The notes: generated from the sequence alone by a model not told the origin. A stretch of 6,948 bases of DNA from Bdellovibrio sp. (GCA_019104905.1 JAHRXB010000261.1:1-6948); one strand, 5' to 3'. Positions 1-6,633 are shown, numbered from the stretch's first letter. A program made the numbers and translations.

Positions 1-1338
1 GATCGTCTCTTCAAGGTCCACCTGCTGATTGTTGCCGCCCAATCCAGGAACTCCATTCAGAGTTGGAACCACACCCAGTTGGCCTAATGTTGTTAATCCA
101 GGAATATTATCAATTCCCACCGTGCTTCCTTCGACTTCAAATCGATGGATCAACATTTGTTTAAGGCCATTAAGGAAAATGGCGTAATCGTCCGTGGGAT
201 TTTGAAAAGTTGCGACGATACGATACTTGCCGCCATTCTTAAATAGATTGTCGGGGCTTCGATAGCCGATTCCTTTTGCAAATCCCTGCCAATTCGGAGG
301 AATCAAACCGCCATCCCACCACTCTTCAATAAGTTCAGGATTTCGATTTTTATACATCTTAAATAATTCGATTTGACCAAAAAAAGGCTGCATATAGTTG
401 GAGGTACTAGAGCAAGAACCATTCAGGCACTTCTTCTGTATAAGATTTGAGACAAAAAAGGAAAGATTGATTTCCGTACTTTCTCTTTCCGTTTCAATAT
501 GGACATTTCCCCAATCAGAATCGACATTATAGTCAGTTATAAACTGAGGTGTCCCTCGGCCAAGATCTTCTGAAAGCCGCAGAAGTTTTGATGAAGGAGA
601 AATATTGATTTGAATAGGGCGACTTCCAATATGCTGGACATCTGTGCTTATTCCAGAGTCATCGCCAGCCACTAAGACATTGAGATTTGCAAACATGTCT
701 TGAGCTTCAATTCCTAAAGAATCCAGATAGGCCGGATCCAGACATTTGGGGTTCAAAACAGGTTGAATCATAAACTGATTTGCAGAGCGAATCTTTATGA
801 AACACATATCGCCATGAAGGACATATTGACCATCAACTCCTTTTTCGACCTGGCAGTACTTCTGCTGTTCTTTGGCGATCAAAGGCTCTCCGCCTAGGTC
901 AACGACTCGGATGTCGATACAGCTGCGAAGGAAATTATATTGTTTAGAGAAGCTTTCTTTGCTTCTGGCAGAGTCCAGCGAAATATTGGTTTTTGAGTTT
1001 TCCAGACTGCAAACGCCGGGGTTGTAAGAATCAAAGATATAGTTCTTCTTTGCGTCGGTACTTGTTCCCCATTTTACAGATCCTAAAGTAATCATGAGAT
1101 ATCGCCCGACATCCTGTTGACATTTAAATGCCTTGGAGGCCGTGACAAGCTGTTTTCCATCATATGTCCCCCAAGAGTGAGTCTCGGGGGACATATACAT
1201 TTGAACTCTTTCGTCATTTTCAAAAACACAGAGGGCATGAGCTGCCGATCCATAGATTAAAAAAACAACGCTCAGGAGAAGAAGCGATACTCCTCTGCCT
1301 TTGTTATACCAATTTTGTACTACATTAACTTTAGACAT
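1..1338 (-). CDS. Exported Cys-containing protein of unknown function (gene E of the operon), 3' end outside the window
   Basis: The frame is open for 446 codons from an ATG at 1338 to the window edge, with no stop seen, so the C-terminus is missing. The start is supported by a purine-rich site (GGGAG at 1350-1346, then AAGGA) and by a signal peptide: basic N-region to about residue 15, hydrophobic core about 18-29 (LLLLSVVFLIYG), likely signal peptidase I cleavage after A-H-A at residue 35. The Cys at 37 is preceded by Leu, so this is not a lipobox. Mature cysteines are at 37, 73, 110, 140, 162, 179, 199, 304 and 309. Residues 304-309 form a CX4C loop (CLNGSC). Residues 412-435 are rich in Gly, Pro and Leu, with two PGL units, and may be a linker to a missing domain. 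The gene begins 23 nt after gene D and is probably the fifth cistron of one operon. I recognise no family; a periplasmic or surface location is inferred from the signal peptide. Confidence 0.9.
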   Translation of the reverse strand, partial: MSKVNVVQNWYNKGRGVSLLLLSVVFLIYGSAAHALCVFENDERVQMYMSPETHSWGTYDGKQLVTASKAFKCQQDVGRYLMITLGSVKWGTSTDAKKNYIFDSYNPGVCSLENSKTNISLDSARSKESFSKQYNFLRSCIDIRVVDLGGEPLIAKEQQKYCQVEKGVDGQYVLHGDMCFIKIRSANQFMIQPVLNPKCLDPAYLDSLGIEAQDMFANLNVLVAGDDSGISTDVQHIGSRPIQINISPSSKLLRLSEDLGRGTPQFITDYNVDSDWGNVHIETERESTEINLSFFVSNLIQKKCLNGSCSSTSNYMQPFFGQIELFKMYKNRNPELIEEWWDGGLIPPNWQGFAKGIGYRSPDNLFKNGGKYRIVATFQNPTDDYAIFLNGLKQMLIHRFEVEGSTVGIDNIPGLTTLGQLGVVPTLNGVPGLGGNNQQVDLEETI

Positions 1339-1340
1339 CG

Positions 1341-1350
1341 TCCTTCTCCC
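1341..1350 (-). promoter_or_regulatory. Ribosome binding site of gene E
   Basis: The 23-nt gap between genes D and E holds GGGAGAAGGA just before the ATG at 1338. GGGAG ends 7 nt from the start codon and AAGGA ends 2 nt from it. No promoter or hairpin fits in so short a gap, so E should be translated from the same message as D. Confidence 0.7.
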
Positions 1351-1361
1351 TTTTAGTTGTC

Positions 1362-2444
1362 CTATCTGCAGTCGCCGCCAGCGCAGGCATCAGCCAGATA
1401 GCTCATCTCGATCTTTGAGTGCGTGCAAACATCCGCACCATGTTTTTGCCATTTTCTTTGTTTAGCCGTAGTGGGGTTGTCTCCGTTTGTCTCTTCAAAG
1501 ACATAGCGAATTTTACAGAACTTTGTTGCGCGAAGATCTTTGAGATCTTTGTCCGTAAGATCCACTAGCTCTGTAAAGCCACCAGAGGAAGTGCTATGAC
1601 TGCTGCCTTGGTACTTAAAATCCGCCTTGATCGGCATAAATGAGCTGAGGAAGAGGTCGTTAAACTGAGGAACAGAGTTGCTATCAATCACCCAGTTTTT
1701 GTCGTCACACTCCCCGTCGGCACAGGATCTATTTTGAAGGCTGCAAATAACATAAGCTTTATGCTTAAGTCCGGCCATCTCACTGTAGCCATCATTAGGT
1801 GCACCGAAACCATAGTCGGTTACAGACGCTTCAGCCAAAACATTCCATTTGGTTGCGAAGTTCGTGTAATCGATTTGCGATCCACGGTAGCAGATATCAA
1901 CGAAGTATTTCGCGTTATATAATTCAGTACCTAGATTGAAAGAGAGCTTTTCCAAGACGTTCTTGTAAGCATCCACTTCATTAAAGGTCTGCGCAAATTT
2001 ACCCGTGTTAATACTAGAAACTACATTGGACGTAGGATCTACACTTTCACCCCAGGGGCGATGACTGACATGCAGATAATTTCCGTATTTACGGCCCTTA
2101 TCCGTTGTACAGACGCAAGCATTCTTAGGATCTGGAGTTGACGGAGGTGGAGGTGTTGGGCCCCCATGGTAGCTAATCAGCTCCAGAGAATGTGGCTTCG
2201 GCTTAAATCCACCATCACAATCCAAGCCTTCACATTTTGGAGTACAGGCTTCATGGGTGGTCGCCGTATAACAGGCTACTTTGTCGCCCCCGTATTTGTC
2301 TTCAGTCAACAAACCCGCATTACACGGATAAATGCTAGGCCCCGAGCTGTTCACTCTGAAGCTGTAGTTCACCTGGATGGCGTTTGCTTGAATCGCCATC
2401 AGGGTGACAGCCGTCGTGGCCATCGCTTTCACTAAACGTTTCAT
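1362..2444 (-). CDS. Exported Cys-rich protein with three CX4C acidic loops (gene D), unknown function
   Basis: A 360-residue protein starting at an ATG with a strong site (AAGGAG at 2455-2450, 5 nt spacing). The signal peptide has a basic start (MKRLVK), a hydrophobic core of about 8-19, and likely cleavage after A-N-A at residue 22. The mature chain has 15 cysteines, at 41, 58, 67, 71, 76, 110, 112, 185, 234, 241, 246, 310, 340, 354 and 359. Three similar loops stand out: CEGLDC (71-76), CADGEC (241-246) and CAGGDC (354-359), the last one residue from the C-terminus. A proline-rich hinge (about 97-107, PTPPPPSTPDPK) separates a Cys-dense N-terminal part from a larger C-terminal domain. The odd cysteine count leaves at least one free thiol, an intermolecular bond or a ligand. 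The protein is fourth in the operon, 47 nt after gene C. I recognise no family; a disulfide-bonded periplasmic or surface protein is inferred. A role with neighbours B, C and E is likely but unproven. Confidence 0.93.
   Translation of the reverse strand: MKRLVKAMATTAVTLMAIQANAIQVNYSFRVNSSGPSIYPCNAGLLTEDKYGGDKVACYTATTHEACTPKCEGLDCDGGFKPKPHSLELISYHGGPTPPPPSTPDPKNACVCTTDKGRKYGNYLHVSHRPWGESVDPTSNVVSSINTGKFAQTFNEVDAYKNVLEKLSFNLGTELYNAKYFVDICYRGSQIDYTNFATKWNVLAEASVTDYGFGAPNDGYSEMAGLKHKAYVICSLQNRSCADGECDDKNWVIDSNSVPQFNDLFLSSFMPIKADFKYQGSSHSTSSGGFTELVDLTDKDLKDLRATKFCKIRYVFEETNGDNPTTAKQRKWQKHGADVCTHSKIEMSYLADACAGGDCR
1534..1551. repeat. Perfect 9-bp tandem duplication inside gene D
   Basis: The nonamer AGATCTTTG occurs twice in direct tandem at 1534-1542 and 1543-1551. 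On the coding (minus) strand it encodes two consecutive Lys-Asp-Leu units within the stretch DKDLKDL, about residues 298-304. The length is a multiple of three, so gain or loss of a unit keeps the frame. It may be a slippage product with little functional meaning. Confidence 0.6.
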
Positions 2445-2449
2445 GTTGT

Positions 2450-2455
2450 CTCCTT
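2450..2455 (-). promoter_or_regulatory. Ribosome binding site of gene D
   Basis: AAGGAG lies 5 nt before the ATG at 2444. It is the strongest Shine-Dalgarno match among the five operon genes and sits downstream of the C/D intercistronic hairpin, so D can load ribosomes independently of gene C. Confidence 0.75.
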
Positions 2456-2479
2456 TCCCAATTAAGGGTGTTGATATTC

Positions 2480-2498
2480 AAACTGAGAAACTCAGTTT
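2480..2498 (-). promoter_or_regulatory. Perfect intercistronic hairpin straddling the stop codon of gene C
   Basis: The transcript reads AAACTGAG, loop TTT, CTCAGTTT: an 8-bp perfect stem with a 3-nt loop. The TGA stop of gene C (2494-2492) lies in the left arm. The stem has only three G-C pairs and is followed by GAATATC rather than a U-tract, so it is a poor intrinsic terminator. It could act as a weak attenuator, an RNA-processing or 3'-protecting element between C and D, or a protein-binding palindrome. It sits in the longest gap of the operon. The repeat is seen directly; the role is inferred. Confidence 0.5.
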
Positions 2499-3094
2499 AA
2501 ATTAAAAAATAATGGTGTACTTAAAGGTTGCTGGCCTAATTCTGGTTTGCGAGGTTCAACCTCAAAGGCCGTTGTTTGTCCGATATTATTTCGACAAAGA
2601 ACGTAACTAAGCTCGATGGGTTGATTTACTTGATCAAGACGAACTGCCAGCAAAGCCGTCTCAGCTTGTTTGCCGCAAAGGGCGCCCAGTTCTTTTAGGA
2701 AACTCTCTCCTCCGACAGGAGTGTAATAGTTAAAGACGCTTTTTACGTCTAAAAGCACATACTTTTCCGTGGCAAGATATTGAACAAGGGGAGCTCGATC
2801 AGGCAGTTCTCTTTTAATTTTGTAGAATCGAGAGATCTCCGTAAATAATTGCCGTAAAAGAGGGGAACTGGTTCCCGCGCAGTTACGGCAATAGGGTTCT
2901 ATTCTTTGACAACTAGAACCATTCTGACAAAGAGCCTGACAGTACTGCTTCGTACCGCCATCACAGGTGACCTTTGTCGCTTTTATATATTGACCGTCAT
3001 CCTGCTGGAGATAGCCGCTTTCAACAACGAAGGCCCCAGCAAAGAGCGAATGAAATAAAATACTAAAAAATATGGCTTTCACTATTGCTTTCAC
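2492..3094 (-). CDS. Small exported protein with an N-terminal six-Cys module (gene C), unknown function
   Basis: I place the start at the GTG at 3094, giving 200 residues. It lies one base after the TAA of gene B, has GGGGAA at 3106-3101 with 6 nt spacing, and makes a clean signal peptide: MKAIVKA, hydrophobic core about 8-18, likely cleavage after A-G-A near residue 21. An in-frame TTG at 3121 would add nine residues, but it has no ribosome site and overlaps gene B. The mature protein opens with a compact cluster of cysteines at 44, 52, 56, 62, 69 and 72 (spacing CX7CX3CX5CX6CX2C). The rest is a mixed region with cysteines at 140 and 167, giving eight in total. The cluster looks like a small disulfide-knotted or metal-binding module; no His or acidic pattern decides between these. 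It is the third gene of the operon, probably translationally coupled to B. I recognise no family. Confidence 0.9.
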   Translation of the reverse strand: MKAIVKAIFFSILFHSLFAGAFVVESGYLQQDDGQYIKATKVTCDGGTKQYCQALCQNGSSCQRIEPYCRNCAGTSSPLLRQLFTEISRFYKIKRELPDRAPLVQYLATEKYVLLDVKSVFNYYTPVGGESFLKELGALCGKQAETALLAVRLDQVNQPIELSYVLCRNNIGQTTAFEVEPRKPELGQQPLSTPLFFNLN

Positions 3095-3095
3095 T

Positions 3096-5837
3096 TTAAT
3101 TTCCCCAAATATTCTGACCAATGGTGTCGCGGCAGTCTTTGGTCAGACCATAAAGTCCGCCGAACTTTTCGTATGTTTTGAAAGTCTTTCCGTCGTCATA
3201 GCAGTTGAACCGAACGCGCACGGGGCCGTTACAATAGTCTGAGCGAATGACGACGGATCTCGTGACCGCAGAACTGTTCACTCCGTCAGAGTTTTCTTCC
3301 TCAACCTCAAGATCTTTCACTTTCTTTCCGGTGTAGCGTTCAAAGAAATCCGCAGCTTTGGCGGCGCAGAGATTCTGATAACAATCAACGCCCTCGCTTA
3401 ACTGAGGGACACAGCGATCTGGAATTGTGCCGTATTTTTTGTAAACAGCCGCGACCTTATTCACATCCACCGTCTGCACACGGGGAATATTCACCTTGTC
3501 TTTTTTTGCTGTGATGAAGCGATGAATACTGCGGAAAAGATAAACCCCAAGTTTTAAAGGATTTAAAGGCAAACCGCCTGAAGAAACTGCACTTCCTCCC
3601 GCAACCCCGACAAAGTTGATAGAACATCCACCGCAATAGGATCGACTGTTGGGGGTGCCGGCCTGGACATCACCAGGAGACTTTCCAATCGATTCCCCGC
3701 CTTCACGAATTCGACAATAGTTCACCGAGATCCCATTAAAGGCGTAGAAATTAAATTCTTTGGCGCTATCAGGAGCAATAGAGACTGCACAGGGGGCTCC
3801 GACCAATGGACCGAAGTCAGCTAATAAAGCCATCTCCATTTTTTCTTTTTGAATTTTAGGATCAAATTTTACCACGCCATTTTGAATCAGTTGATTAAGG
3901 CTGGTTACGCGTGGGGCTTTAAAATCCACGTCAATATAAAGTGGTAAGGCATTCCAACCAAACAAAGCCGTACTTGCCAAATCAGCCATCAGGCGCTTGT
4001 TCGCACGACGGGTCTGATACCAGGGATCGTAAACCTTACACGCCTTCAGATCCGCATAAGGATTAAAAATATCAGGAGTCGCAACTGTTGAGTTGATTGG
4101 CAAAAAAGCATCAGCATATTTTGCCACGGCATAGAGATCCACCAAAGACTTGATCATTTTACGTGAACAATCAATGGCGGAGGCGCAGATCGAATTTCCA
4201 GGATCACTCCCCTTGCTGGCATCCCAGACTAAAAGCGATGCCCCGAATTTCATGGGTTTCATATCAATAGTCGCAGAGGGAGGGATGTTCAAAAGCTCTC
4301 GAGCCCAAGAGTTCAGGACGGCCTTGTTCACCGTATACCCTTCGACATTCCAGATATTCTGTCTTTCCAAAGAATCGCAATATGAAAGAATTCCTTCACT
4401 GGCCTTATCGAAATAATGAACAGCATCAGCGAGACTCACTCGAGACCCTTCAAAAGACTTCTTAATAACATCCAGTTGCTGGACCTTATCAATTCCGGTT
4501 CGCATAAAATCAATACGTTGATCCGCCGCCAGTCGAGCCTCTGTACAAAGAGAGTACAGTTCATCGCGATGCTGCGAAGAATAGGTTGGCGCAAAAGCCA
4601 AAGGTTTTACAAATTCACTTAACTCCATGGGAGTGATGGAAGACGAAATAATATTCATAAATTGGATGGCACTCTGGACTCTGTTCTTCATGGAACCCCG
4701 AACAGAGACATAGTTCCTGCGGAAATTTTCCACCCAGTCGGAGGCATCTTCGTAGCTTCGAGTGCCCAGGAAGTCATCGTTCACACCACGAGCCCCTCGA
4801 TTAACAACATCGTCTTCTGGACCTCGTGGAACCTCTTTCGAGTGTTCGCTGCGATCCCCTTCCATACCGGCCAATTCACGAAGACTATTCATGGATAAGG
4901 AGGCCGCATCGCACTCAGGCTTTTCAATGCTTTTGCAACCATTTGGAATCATCATGATAGACTCTTCCAGTCCTACGGATCTAAAAAGGGCACCATATTG
5001 GGGAGCCACCTGCAGCGGAATATTTGAGTAGCGCCAAGCGAACGAAAGATAGATCTTCACGCTATTCCAAAAGTCGAAACCCACCGCCCTAAAATCAAAT
5101 GAATTGGGAATCCTTAGATCCAACTGAGTGATGGAATATCGAGAGTCCAGCGCACTGTCTGTATTTTCACAATCCGTGAGATATTTGTCTTTATCTGACA
5201 CCGCTTGCGCGATGGATTGCAAAACAGCTTTATCAACTTCGACAGAATTGAGATGCTCCTGGAGGGGGGAAAATCTTTTGACGTAATGACAAGCCACTCG
5301 ATCGGCCTTTTTCATCTTTAGAAAATAAGCTCCCGTGAACTTATCTAAAGAGCTCCAGGGCGTCCCATTCCCCTCAGAGTTGTCCCATATTTTTGCCAGA
5401 TAACCATTCAGTTCTGGACAATACGTCTTGCCTTCACATTTTTTGACGATGTCATTGTAACCTGCCAAAGACGACGTCTTTAAATTTGTCGGCAACAAAG
5501 GAAGTTGCCCGGCTAATAGCTTATTCACGATGATTTTGGTCAGTCGCGTGACCGAAATCCGAAATTGCTGCATTCCCTTGGCACTCATTTCGTCGGCGTT
5601 ACCTCCGATGTTTTTACCCAAGGAATGAACAAGTTTCCCCGCATTATAACCATCGACGACAATAAATGCGGACTCAGTGGGAAAATCAGAGTCAACGGCG
5701 CATTGGGCTCGGTTCGTGATTCTTAGTTTATTCAATTGGATCTCCGACGGCGCAGTTTGTGCCTGCGCCTCTCCCCAAAACAGTCCGGCCACAAAGGCCG
5801 CAACTGCGACTTTACCGATAGACTCTGTAATAACCAT
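3096..5837 (-). CDS. Large exported protein with 22 cysteines and a CGGC motif (gene B), unknown function
   Basis: A 913-residue protein and the central product of the operon. The ATG start has AGGAG at 5852-5848 with 10 nt spacing. The signal peptide has a hydrophobic core of about 10-22 (VAVAAFVAGLFWG) and likely cleavage near residues 26-27 (EAQAQ/TAPS). The 22 cysteines are all in the mature chain: 46, 134, 140, 183, 223, 301, 309, 431, 487, 551, 557, 600, 683, 708, 735, 738, 809, 819, 824, 869, 879 and 902. They become denser after residue 680. A charged, probably disordered stretch (about 322-370) separates an N-terminal region from a larger C-terminal one. Residues 735-738 form CGGC, a redox or metal-type CxxC, followed by a Gly-rich, mildly hydrophobic segment (about 741-774) that could insert in a membrane or pack in the core. 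I recognise no enzyme motif or named family. The Cys count resembles conjugation protein TraN, but I see no matching sequence. The likely role is structural or adhesive at the envelope, by inference. Confidence 0.93.
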   Translation of the reverse strand: MVITESIGKVAVAAFVAGLFWGEAQAQTAPSEIQLNKLRITNRAQCAVDSDFPTESAFIVVDGYNAGKLVHSLGKNIGGNADEMSAKGMQQFRISVTRLTKIIVNKLLAGQLPLLPTNLKTSSLAGYNDIVKKCEGKTYCPELNGYLAKIWDNSEGNGTPWSSLDKFTGAYFLKMKKADRVACHYVKRFSPLQEHLNSVEVDKAVLQSIAQAVSDKDKYLTDCENTDSALDSRYSITQLDLRIPNSFDFRAVGFDFWNSVKIYLSFAWRYSNIPLQVAPQYGALFRSVGLEESIMMIPNGCKSIEKPECDAASLSMNSLRELAGMEGDRSEHSKEVPRGPEDDVVNRGARGVNDDFLGTRSYEDASDWVENFRRNYVSVRGSMKNRVQSAIQFMNIISSSITPMELSEFVKPLAFAPTYSSQHRDELYSLCTEARLAADQRIDFMRTGIDKVQQLDVIKKSFEGSRVSLADAVHYFDKASEGILSYCDSLERQNIWNVEGYTVNKAVLNSWARELLNIPPSATIDMKPMKFGASLLVWDASKGSDPGNSICASAIDCSRKMIKSLVDLYAVAKYADAFLPINSTVATPDIFNPYADLKACKVYDPWYQTRRANKRLMADLASTALFGWNALPLYIDVDFKAPRVTSLNQLIQNGVVKFDPKIQKEKMEMALLADFGPLVGAPCAVSIAPDSAKEFNFYAFNGISVNYCRIREGGESIGKSPGDVQAGTPNSRSYCGGCSINFVGVAGGSAVSSGGLPLNPLKLGVYLFRSIHRFITAKKDKVNIPRVQTVDVNKVAAVYKKYGTIPDRCVPQLSEGVDCYQNLCAAKAADFFERYTGKKVKDLEVEEENSDGVNSSAVTRSVVIRSDYCNGPVRVRFNCYDDGKTFKTYEKFGGLYGLTKDCRDTIGQNIWGN
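3101..3106 (-). promoter_or_regulatory. Ribosome binding site that fixes the GTG start of gene C
   Basis: GGGGAA lies inside the last codons of gene B and ends 6 nt before the GTG at 3094. The B stop codon (3098-3096) falls between this site and the start. A ribosome ending B would therefore be positioned to start C, which suggests translational coupling. Confidence 0.65.
3624..3635 (-). other. CGGC (CxxC) motif in gene B
   Basis: Residues 735-738 of the 913-residue protein read C-G-G-C, in the context SYCGGCSINF. A CxxC pair in an exported protein can be a thioredoxin-like redox centre, half of a metal site or a tight disulfide. There is no thioredoxin-fold context around it, so a redox role is only one possibility. 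Confidence 0.5.
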
Positions 5838-5847
5838 ATCGACTCGA

Positions 5848-5852
5848 CTCCT
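5848..5852 (-). promoter_or_regulatory. Ribosome binding site of gene B, fused to the gene A stop codon
   Basis: The minus strand reads TAGGAG, where TAG (5853-5851) stops gene A and AGGAG is the Shine-Dalgarno site for the ATG at 5837, with 10 nt spacing. The arrangement favours translational coupling of A and B and supports the chosen B start. Confidence 0.75.
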
Positions 5853-6378
5853 AGTTAAGACCTGTACCGCACGAGTTCACTTTGTTTAACATCGTGGTGT
5901 AAAAGAGGATGACCGTCTGATCTGCGGGAGAAAAATTTCTCTTCACTGATCCATCAGAATTCACCATGTTATAAAGATAGGTATTCACGAAACGGTAAAC
6001 GGCCGGAGTCACCAACATGCTCGAATGGCACTTATAGTTTTTGTAGCTGACCGTAATGCTGGCAAATCCCTTGTTATCGTTATTGTCTCGGTAATCCCCG
6101 ATATAGATCGTGTCGCCAGTGCCACCATTAGCGCGTCCATAACCGACCTGAAACTGCACTGTCCATCCTGAACCATGACTGTCTTGACCCACGATCTTAC
6201 ATAGATTTCCTGAGCAAGCGACCGCCATTTCATTTTCAATCTGCTTCTGGAGTTCTGCTTCAGAGTAATGAGGAAGGGGACGAGGTTCAAATTCATCACT
6301 CCCGTTGTCAAATTCCGTCGCTGGCGCCTGCATACCGGTCATAAGCAAAAGACCAGTTAAGAGCATCTTAAGTTTCAT
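5851..6378 (-). CDS. Small exported four-Cys protein, first gene of the operon (gene A), unknown function
   Basis: A 175-residue protein starting at an ATG preceded by AAAGGGAAG (6389-6381). The signal peptide has a basic N-region (MKLK), a hydrophobic core of about 5-16, and likely cleavage after A-P-A at residue 20. An acidic, proline-containing N-terminal stretch (about 22-50) comes first. It is followed by a region with Gly- and Asn/Asp-rich segments (about 64-105) and alternating hydrophobic residues suggestive of beta strands. Cysteines at 55, 60, 117 and 170 could make two disulfides; 55-60 is a CX4C loop (CSGNLC). No membrane anchor or lipobox is visible. It is the promoter-proximal gene, facing a 306-bp divergent region, and gene B follows after 13 nt. 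I recognise no family. A periplasmic partner or chaperone of the large protein B is possible, but this rests only on position. Confidence 0.92.
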   Translation of the reverse strand: MKLKMLLTGLLLMTGMQAPATEFDNGSDEFEPRPLPHYSEAELQKQIENEMAVACSGNLCKIVGQDSHGSGWTVQFQVGYGRANGGTGDTIYIGDYRDNNDNKGFASITVSYKNYKCHSSMLVTPAVYRFVNTYLYNMVNSDGSVKRNFSPADQTVILFYTTMLNKVNSCGTGLN

Positions 6379-6446
6379 AACTTCCCTTTCTGTTTCCTTA
6401 ATTGGAAATATTTTTTTGAATGGAGCAGCTCTATCAACACGAGTTA

Positions 6447-6458
6447 TTTGAATTCAAA
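6447..6458. promoter_or_regulatory. Perfect 12-bp palindrome, candidate operator upstream of gene A
   Basis: TTTGAATTCAAA is fully self-complementary, with twofold symmetry typical of a dimeric regulator site. It lies 69 bp before the gene A start codon, close to where a promoter for the operon could be. It is AT-rich and could arise by chance; no second copy was noticed in the window. Confidence 0.3.
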
Positions 6459-6606
6459 CTACAGATAGGTAATTAAAGAAGTTGTAATTGCGTACTTTGT
6501 CTCGAAATTTAAGGAAATGAAAAATCAAATGGCTTCGCCCGAAGATGTCTGTTAGCTGTCATTACATAATATTTTGCTATCAAATGTTATTTATTCTTTC
6601 TGTCGT

Positions 6607-6627
6607 CTTTTGAGTGCTCCGCAAAAG
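6607..6627. repeat. Short inverted repeat in the intergenic region
   Basis: CTTTTG at 6607-6612 is the reverse complement of CAAAAG at 6622-6627, with a 9-nt loop. It has no U-tract on the plus side and is too short for a confident terminator. It lies 58 bp before the small plus-strand gene and may overlap its promoter. Confidence 0.3.
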
Positions 6628-6633
6628 CAGTTC

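Noticed and set aside
1734..2435. Plus-strand frames opposite gene D (1734-1922 and 2166-2435)
   Set aside because: They are antisense to a gene with a strong ribosome site and signal peptide; the translations show no domain or export signal.
4150..5031. Several plus-strand open frames opposite gene B (4150-4416, 4416-4622, 4662-4898, 4762-5031)
   Set aside because: They are antisense shadows: they overlap each other, lack signal peptides and recognisable domains, and lie over an intact 913-codon gene.
1..5837. F-type conjugation proteins (TraN, TraU, TraH), which are also exported and Cys-rich
   Set aside because: The similarity is limited to export and cysteine number. I see no conjugation ATPase, relaxase, pilin or oriT in the window and recognise no Tra motif.
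6009..6311. 100-codon minus-strand frame within gene A in another reading frame
   Set aside because: It is wholly inside gene A, which has a signal peptide, a ribosome site and good operon spacing; the alternative frame has none of these.
6533..6544. CTTCG-CC-CGAAG palindrome as an intrinsic terminator
   Set aside because: The stem is 5 bp with a 2-nt loop, too tight to fold fully, and has no U-tract on the plus strand. It lies upstream of both flanking genes, so a terminator is not expected here.
6517..6555. Plus-strand 12-codon frame (MKNQMASPEDVC) preceded by AAGGA, a possible leader peptide
   Set aside because: The Shine-Dalgarno spacing is only about 1-2 nt, the peptide has no run of regulatory codons, and no attenuator hairpin with a U-tract follows.
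6545..6613. Plus-strand 22-codon frame encoding a hydrophobic peptide (starts MSVSCHYIIF)
   Set aside because: It could be a toxin-like or leader membrane peptide, but there is no ribosome site before the ATG and AT-rich DNA readily yields hydrophobic codons.
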